Below, piece by piece: positions 59,001-64,000 of a stretch of DNA of 64,000 nucleotides. The notes beneath the pieces were generated by a model, which had not been told where the DNA came from, searched no databases, and saw nothing but the letters and a program-made list of their open reading frames with translations. This DNA comes from Isoperla grammatica (taxonomy: Eukaryota > Arthropoda > Insecta > Plecoptera > Perlodidae): positions 13,133,706 through 13,197,705 of the forward strand of contig OX246745.1 in assembly GCA_945910005.1 (NCBI GenBank). Reading direction: 5' to 3'. Position 1 is the stretch's first letter; the number at the start of each line of letters is the position of its first letter. Made by a program: the position numbers and the translations under genes.

Positions 59001-60309
59001 GCGTGTAACATCGGCACTTTTAGAGGACTGCTTGTGACATACGTAGTAGCCGTTTCTAAGTGGCGCTAAATATTATGAAAAATTCACATAATCACATAAA
59101 TTTACTTTAGACTTAAGCTTAAAATGGGTACAGTCTAGTTAATTGACAAGAAGGCAAATTTAAGTTAACACACCTTAATCACTTTCCAGCTGTATTTCTG
59201 AGGATCTTCAAGAATTTGCCACCATACGTCTTCGAGACTTCTTTAATCGGCCTTCACCTGCGCTTGAGAAGGAACACTTCCTTGATGGTTTGGTGCGAGG
59301 CTTGGCGACCAAACCTATGATGGCATCGGACGGCTTCGTCACAGAACAAATGACACACTACCTTTTTGCAGGCGACAAACCATTTGGTCTAGATTTGGAA
59401 AGTTTCGACATCCAACGAGGCAGAGATCACGGTTTGGAGTCGTATATAAACTACCGCACTCTCTGTGGATTCCCCACGGTCACTTCCTTCGACGACCTCG
59501 AGGGACATATTCCTAAGGAGGTAAGCTTCTTAAAGATGACTCTTAGTGCTTTCAGGGTTATTACTTTGTATTTATCATTTACATATTTCTGTCTTGTGTA
59601 CCTTTGGTCAGTTGCGGCATTCAAAAAGTTAGTTGCTGGTGCTGAAGTTAGTCGTTGTTTTCAGCGCCTTTATTATCTGAAGCAGTTCTACACGGATGTC
59701 AGAGACATTGACTTCTTTGTTGGCGCGTCATCCGAGTTCCATGTAAAAGGCAGTCTTGTTGGACCCACCATTCAATGCATTATCGGAGAGCAGTTCTTTC
59801 GTTGGAGAGTAGGGGACCGATTTTTCTTCGACAGTGATTCTAACCCCAATAAGTTAACTCCAAGTCAACTTGAAGAGGTCAAAAGTATGACCATGGCCCG
59901 AATCTTCTGTGATAGCGGAGATAATATACAATACATGCAGCCTGATGTTTTCCGAACACTAAATGAAGGGTAAGTGGAAACGGCGCAATTTACTTTTCCA
60001 AATTAAGGGTAAATTCTATTTAGGAAAGAGGAAGAAAAATAATAGAATCTCGAAATTTTGGAAATTATATTTTCCTGCTATACTGTACTATGGCAATTAG
60101 CTGCCCACCTTTGGTATGATTTTGAATATCAGTTTGGCTAACTTCTAAATAACCTATTTTCACAAAGTAGAATTATTTCATACATATAATGAACTACGAG
60201 ATAAAAATAATGCAACACTAAATTATCAATTATTTCTTTCAGAAATCCTTTGCTGCGTTGTGATGAGATACCGAGGATTGATCTACGTGCCTGGCAAGAA
60301 CTATTTTAA
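44368..60309 (+). CDS. Peroxidase gene 2: secreted animal haem peroxidase, 8 coding exons, 717 aa
   Basis: Spliced CDS: 44368-44458, 55078-55309, 56232-56452, 56942-57115, 58105-58837, 59190-59520, 59665-59969, 60243-60309. It totals 2154 nt with all phases consistent. Seen: signal peptide; helical prodomain (about 32-124); [10 protein letters not shown] (149-158); distal Gln225/His229 in FGQLLGHD; calcium loop TSYMDAS (309-315); proximal Arg372 in GDDRVNQNP; proximal His476 in [16 protein letters not shown]-terminal LRAWQELF. The same family and overall length as gene 1 and in tandem with it, so an old tandem duplication is likely. Sequence differences are extensive. The layout (prodomain plus catalytic domain) is that of arthropod chorion-peroxidase/peroxinectin-type enzymes, but no RGD/KGD integrin motif was seen. 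Exon 1 lies 10.6 kb from exon 2 and is the least certain part. Confidence 0.94.
46591..46681. repeat. Foldback stem inside the 1.66-kb unit
   Basis: ATACGATCTGATGATAAAAA and CTCCGAAAATT pair with AATTTTCGGAG and TTTTTATCTTCAGATCGTAT about 30 bases later. Repeated in each full unit (for example 48250-48340, 49910-50001, 51570-51660, 53056-53148). A degenerate half copy near 45310 marks the start of the array. Confidence 0.8.
46834..46920 (+). repeat. tRNA-like (Pol III promoter) module, one of about 12 in the 1.66-kb array
   Basis: A-box-like TGGCGTAGGC at 46841 and a perfect B box GGTTCGAGACC at 46885: the 44-base spacing is that of a tRNA. A T7 run follows at about 46910. Equivalent modules recur near 46380-46460, 48045-48130, 48505-48580, 49710-49790, 50165-50240, 51370-51445, 51825-51900, 52850-52930, 53305-53385 and 54340-54420. 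It is probably SINE-derived rather than a working tRNA, as no clean cloverleaf with acceptor stem was found. Confidence 0.65.
55078..55309 (+). CDS. Gene 2 exon 2: helical prodomain
   Basis: After GTAATGTTTCAG, phase 1. Encodes [42 protein letters not shown] and a final helix [15 protein letters not shown]. This is the pattern of the N-terminal propeptide of arthropod peroxidases (ALxERExL...P..HQ...A..LL...G). Leaves in phase 2 at a weak GTATGA donor. The frame stays open beyond the donor, so an unspliced form is possible, but the next exon joins naturally as NDK-YGMTP. Confidence 0.82.
55948..56026 (+). repeat. (AAT)n microsatellite
   Basis: In gene 2 intron 2. Confidence 0.97.
56232..56452 (+). 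CDS. Gene 2 exon 3: start of the peroxidase domain
   Basis: [20 protein letters not shown], then [20 protein letters not shown] and [11 protein letters not shown]. Phase 2 in (ATTTTTCAG), phase 1 out (GTGAGT). Equivalent to gene 1 exon 3. Confidence 0.94.
56824..56876 (+). mobile_element. SINE head fragment, + strand, in gene 2 intron 3
   Basis: GGTGGCTCAGCGGTAAGACG then CGAGACTCTAATTCAGGA matches the A-box half of the SINE at 21.1 kb and ends before the B box. Confidence 0.65.
56942..57115 (+). CDS. Gene 2 exon 4: distal haem pocket
   Basis: Residues 182-240: [16 protein letters not shown] and [14 protein letters not shown]. Gln225, His229 and Asp230 are kept; Gly228 stands where myeloperoxidase has Asp94. 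Phase 1 on both sides. Confidence 0.93.
57147..57300. mobile_element. Short MITE family, copy in gene 2 intron 4
   Basis: AGCATTGGCCAATCAACTGC and GCCGCTGATTGGCTCCGACT match the 38.5-kb copy. The ends are degenerate. Confidence 0.68.
57391..57968 (+). repeat. G-rich tandem array, nine units of about 62-72 bp, in gene 2 intron 4
   Basis: AATAAGGTCCTGGATGTCCT recurs nine times (near 57393, 57462, 57528, 57597, 57659, 57731, 57794, 57861 and 57932). Each unit is followed by GAATACGTCACTGAGTGATG and a run of 7-13 G. It contains no splice-site copies. Confidence 0.92.
58105..58837 (+). CDS. Gene 2 exon 5: large exon with calcium loop, proximal Arg and proximal His
   Basis: A single 733-nt exon equal to gene 1 exons 5-8. 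It carries [69 protein letters not shown] and [16 protein letters not shown]. Phase 1 in after ATCTACAG, phase 2 out at GTACGT. The three introns found in gene 1 at EQ|IV, TG|DA and LG|WE are absent. Confidence 0.96.
59190..59520 (+). CDS. Gene 2 exon 6: DIQRGRDHG
   Basis: Equal to gene 1 exons 9-10 with no intron between. [44 protein letters not shown]. Phase 2 in, phase 0 out at GTAAGC. Confidence 0.95.
59665..59969 (+). CDS. Gene 2 exon 7
   Basis: Equal to gene 1 exons 11-12 with no intron between. [59 protein letters not shown]. Phase 0 in after GTTTTCAG, phase 2 out at GTAAGT. Confidence 0.94.
60243..60309 (+). CDS. Gene 2 exon 8: C-terminus and stop
   Basis: [20 protein letters not shown] then F and TAA. 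Phase 2 entry after TTTCTTTCAG, at the same position and phase as the last intron of gene 1. Confidence 0.93.
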
Positions 60310-60660
60310 AATTGATACCGTTACGTTAAACTGCCGCTCAAGACGAAACACAGATTTCATTCCGTAAGATCGGCAGGGTTCGACCAGCCCGACCGTAGTA
60401 CCATTCGCCCAATGATACTACAGTCGAGCAGTCGAGCCAAGTCGACCTTACGGAATGCAACCATAAACTTCTGTTATTGCTTCGCTACATGAGCCAACCT
60501 CCGATATCAGTTTTACTGTACATATTTAGGAACGATTAATTTTCCAAAAAGTAGATATTGTAAGTTGGTTGGGGCTTCAAGGCACACAAGGTCATGGTTA
60601 TTAGTCCCCAAATTTTGTTTAATATAGAGGAATAAATCATACAATAGCTCAGTGTAAATT
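60310..60660 (+). terminator. Gene 2 3' UTR with poly(A) signal
   Basis: AATAAA at 60631-60636, about 320 nt after the stop. A short inverted repeat (CATTCCGTAAG near 60358, CTTACGGAATG near 60451) lies within it and may be a small foldback element or an mRNA hairpin. Confidence 0.5.
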
Positions 60661-63600
60661 AACTAATTGTCAGTTAATCACTTACCACACATTTGAAGAC
60701 GTCGTAACAGGAGTTTGAAGGCCTGTCTGACACGATGCAGTCCATTTCCCTTCAGTCAATTTCCCTACATTCAACTCAACGCAGTCATCAGTTATCACAG
60801 GTTACTTTTGACTTGAGTCTGTAATTCGAGTGGTTTTGATTAGTATCAACAGTCGACTACACATTTTACAGTACATCTCTTGAACGCTCGGAGACCAATT
60901 GCAAATTCTTCATCACCTTCCAGCCAAACTCACGGCAATCACTGCAAACTTCTCAACAAGAACATTTTACCGCGTGACTGTACATACTGATCGATACTGA
61001 TGGCTGTTGTGTTTCAAGAGCTTAGTTGTGTACCAGACTTTCAGATTATTGTAGGTGTACTTCTCTACAAAGATTGGACATCTTTTCGAACATGAGCTGC
61101 ATTCCAGACTTTATCTCTGATAATCTCAGTTAAGGGGAAGGTACACTGAAAATCTTATCTTCTACAGATAATGAGCAAATGTATTAACATTTTGATACAA
61201 CATGTATTTTCCCTAAAAATTAGTTTTGGAGAGAACAAAATTTTTTTTTTTTCATTTTTCAAAATTGTGCAAACAAATTTGTCAAAATTGTTGACAGCTA
61301 GGGAAATTGCTACTTCGTTTTCATTTTTCATTTAATTTTTTTTTTTTTTTTTTTTTACTTTGAGATAAGAACACATAGAACACAAATTGGATGAGACTTT
61401 CTTCATAAATGTCGTATATTTCTTTCTGTATACCTTTACATTCACATATATTCAAAGTTTAAGATTTTAATATATATTTTATATTAATTATTTTTTAAAA
61501 ACCAAAACATACATGGTATCCAACATTTGAGATCCATGTTTTGAGCCTCCTACTATATTAAACACATACACAAAAAACCAGATGTCTGGGTCCAGACAAA
61601 AAAAAGGAGTAGGGATTTGTAAATTGATAAATGTAGCAAAAAAGTTAAGAAGTTACAGGCCGTTGAATGCGTGAACTCACGCAGTTCAAGCGCGCCGAGA
61701 CACAACATAATAATTTATTTGGCATATAGTATTAGCGTGAACTTAAAATTAAATTGCTTTAAGAGAAAACTGATAAAATATAGTATTAAATTAAAAAAAA
61801 AAAAAAAAATTGACCATCAGTGAAATGTTGTGATTTTTCAGTGTACCTTCCCCTTAAGAATTAGATAGTTTGAATGACACAACATAAAAGGAACACTTGG
61901 ATTATTCTTGGCCGAGTTAGATTAGTAATCGGATGAATTCTGGAACGCAGATACCTTAAACACATGCAAAAAATAAATGTTTACATAATGTTAAAAAACA
62001 CAAAATAAGCAAATGATGTGTGGACAGGACATGCATAAGGATAGTGGATGAGGGATAACCAAATGTGAAAGTAAATAAATAAAATAACATAATAAATTAA
62101 GTCATAACTAAATACTATATATTATTTAGTCTTTACATATTCGGATCAAAGTAAACATAAATCAAATAAAACTTGAAATAAAGAGTAATATAAATGTCGC
62201 ACTATGTTGTCAGATTACAAAACGTAAAAATGTATGAATCCCTATTCGATAGATAAGTAGTATCATCAAGTATTATGGGATACTTCATGTTAGCCAGCAG
62301 TTTTTGATGTCTATAAACAGGCATGTTTCAAACCACCGAACAAACTGGCATGGGACACTTACAGCTTGTTAATAAATACGGGCACAGCATGTCGAATATT
62401 GAGCCGAACCTTATTCTTGTGATAAGATAGAATAGCATGCTTTCAAAACTAGGGATATTTCAAGCTAGGCATCAACAGTAACCAGGCATTTCTGTGCAAC
62501 ACCTTCTCATTTTTAGGAGAAAACAGAAGAATACGAGATATTTTTCAGTACGGATGCCGTTCAGATAATGGATCACATGTGTTATGATTAAATGGAATTT
62601 CTTAACCTGCAAGAAAAATGATGTATACAATTTCATTTTACTCAATACACCTTGCAGGCTGCACATGATGGAAGATTTGTGCTGTACACTCAAGTATAAA
62701 AATTGCTACAAAACACTATTAATACACATGGATGTAATGTTTTCCGGCTGCGGCAATGGTGCTGCCACTAACTACATGAGCAAAATTGTTTTCGGCTCCA
62801 AATGTAATTTTTTTAAAGCAACTTTAGGCCGAGGATTAGTTTTTTAAACAAAATCACGCCACATTCTACTTTGGTCCGATACTTCACTGATTCCGAGTGA
62901 AATTCACTGTGAAAGGCAACCATGTTTAGGACATAGTTTTATGGCATTCTTCTTGTATTTGTGTCTTCAGAGTTTGATTTGGAAAGTATAACATGAAGTA
63001 CACATTAACTTGAGTACGGTAATCTATTGTTTTGTAAACAGATGTGTTAAAATGCCAACATACATCTAGTTATTAGCAACAATTATACAAACCCTTTCAA
63101 GTGACATATTTCTTGGATTGCACTGGCGGCAAGTAAATACAAAAGTAGCAAAAAAGGTGTATTATAAGGTCCAACATCAATACAACAAAATCAAACCTTT
63201 TAAGGTTCGGCTCGGATTCGGTCAGATTAACCACTTGACCGTCGTGCCTGGGATATTACGTACGTGCCATGTCACACCCGCAGTAATCCGTTTTAGCACC
63301 CCACTCTTTTTTATAACTGTTTAGAATATAGCTGTTCGCATTTCTTGTTTGAATCATGCGCTGCCTCTTGAAGGAAGTTTGCTCAACACATTGGTTCTAT
63401 ATTTTTAACCGATATGTTGCCTAGTTGTTTATTGACACGTGTTACAACATTTGCAGTGTCTACTAAATGCGAGCTGAAGTGGCTGGACACGGGCAGAGAA
63501 CTTGGCACGTGGCAACTTGACTGTCAAGTGGTTAAACAAGATTCGAAATATCTTTGAAAACTACATTAAAGACATACAAAAAAAAGGTACACGATTATCG

Positions 63601-64000
63601 AACGCATGTCTTTCCAGCTGTAACATCTTTTACAATATCTGTACAGTATCCTCCACAAGAAAAATGTCAAGTTTTTGGTCATTGCCCAAGAATATGCATT
63701 AGGTGGCCACCAAATCTTAATACAGCTCTCAAGATTAAAGCATTACTAAATGTACACAAATCAAAGCTACAAAACTTTTTATGAAAAGATAAAATGATTT
63801 AAAAAAAACATAGAATGGATATTATCAGTCATGTAGCCACAAATCACTATTCCGACACTGATATTTGCGGCAACACAACGATGGTGTAGGAAAGTGATGA
63901 GGAACCTTTCCGTTAGGCCTACAGATTTGTACAGCCCCACTTGAAGTTATGGGTCACAAAACTAAACTAATTGCAAAATAAGTTTGCCCCATGATCCAAT
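60660..64000. other. Downstream region without a recognised gene
   Basis: Besides the TTAA-flanked MITE at 61.1-61.9 kb, only short open frames (66-87 codons) without motifs were seen. Confidence 0.55.
61134..61853. mobile_element. MITE with TTAA target duplication, downstream of gene 2
   Basis: Ends GGGGAAGGTACACTGAAAA and TTTTCAGTGTACCTTCCCC are perfect inverted repeats, flanked by TTAA at 61130-61133 and 61854-61857. TTAA duplication is the hallmark of piggyBac-like elements, although the GGGG termini are not the usual piggyBac start. The interior is AT-rich and non-coding. Confidence 0.88.

Overview
The window is animal nuclear DNA: AT-rich, with long introns, GT-AG splice sites, microsatellites, many short inverted-repeat transposons and tRNA-derived SINEs. 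Two animal haem-peroxidase genes lie head to tail on the + strand. Family features (insect/crustacean-style secreted peroxidases, GDxRxNQNP and DIQRxRDHG motifs, TATA plus TCAGT-type initiators) suggest an arthropod with a large, repeat-rich genome. The species cannot be named from the sequence alone.

Layout. 1-18.5 kb has no recognisable coding gene, but holds mobile elements (foldback at 5.0 kb, SINE at 9.6 kb, hAT-type MITE at 10.4 kb, MITE at 14.8 kb) and a good core promoter with a non-coding exon candidate at 6.1 kb. 18.5-43.6 kb is peroxidase gene 1: 13 coding exons, a 715-residue secreted protein. 44.4-60.3 kb is peroxidase gene 2: 8 coding exons, 717 residues, with a 10.6-kb first intron filled by a tandem array of about 1.66-kb units. 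60.3-64 kb has no gene; it carries the gene 2 3' end and a TTAA-flanked MITE.

All 19 introns keep reading-frame phase from start to stop, so both models are complete and intact. Both proteins keep the distal Gln/His, the calcium loop, the proximal Arg and His and the DHG motif. At both positions that carry the haem ester links in myeloperoxidase (Asp94, Glu242) they have other residues. Gene 2 keeps an ordinary helical prodomain. Gene 1 has a Gln/Phe/Pro/Gly-rich N-terminal segment instead, which suggests a structural or matrix cross-linking role. Gene 2 lacks five introns that gene 1 has.

The most unusual feature is in gene 1: two tandem arrays have been built out of splice junctions. A 36-bp array ending at exon 6 multiplies a complete 3' splice site (CTAAC, pyrimidines, CAG, exon start). 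A 57-bp array of about 30 units starting inside exon 12 multiplies the exon end plus a near-perfect 5' splice site. In both cases the codons in the exon's reading frame reach a stop inside the array, so only the junction nearest the exon body gives full-length protein.
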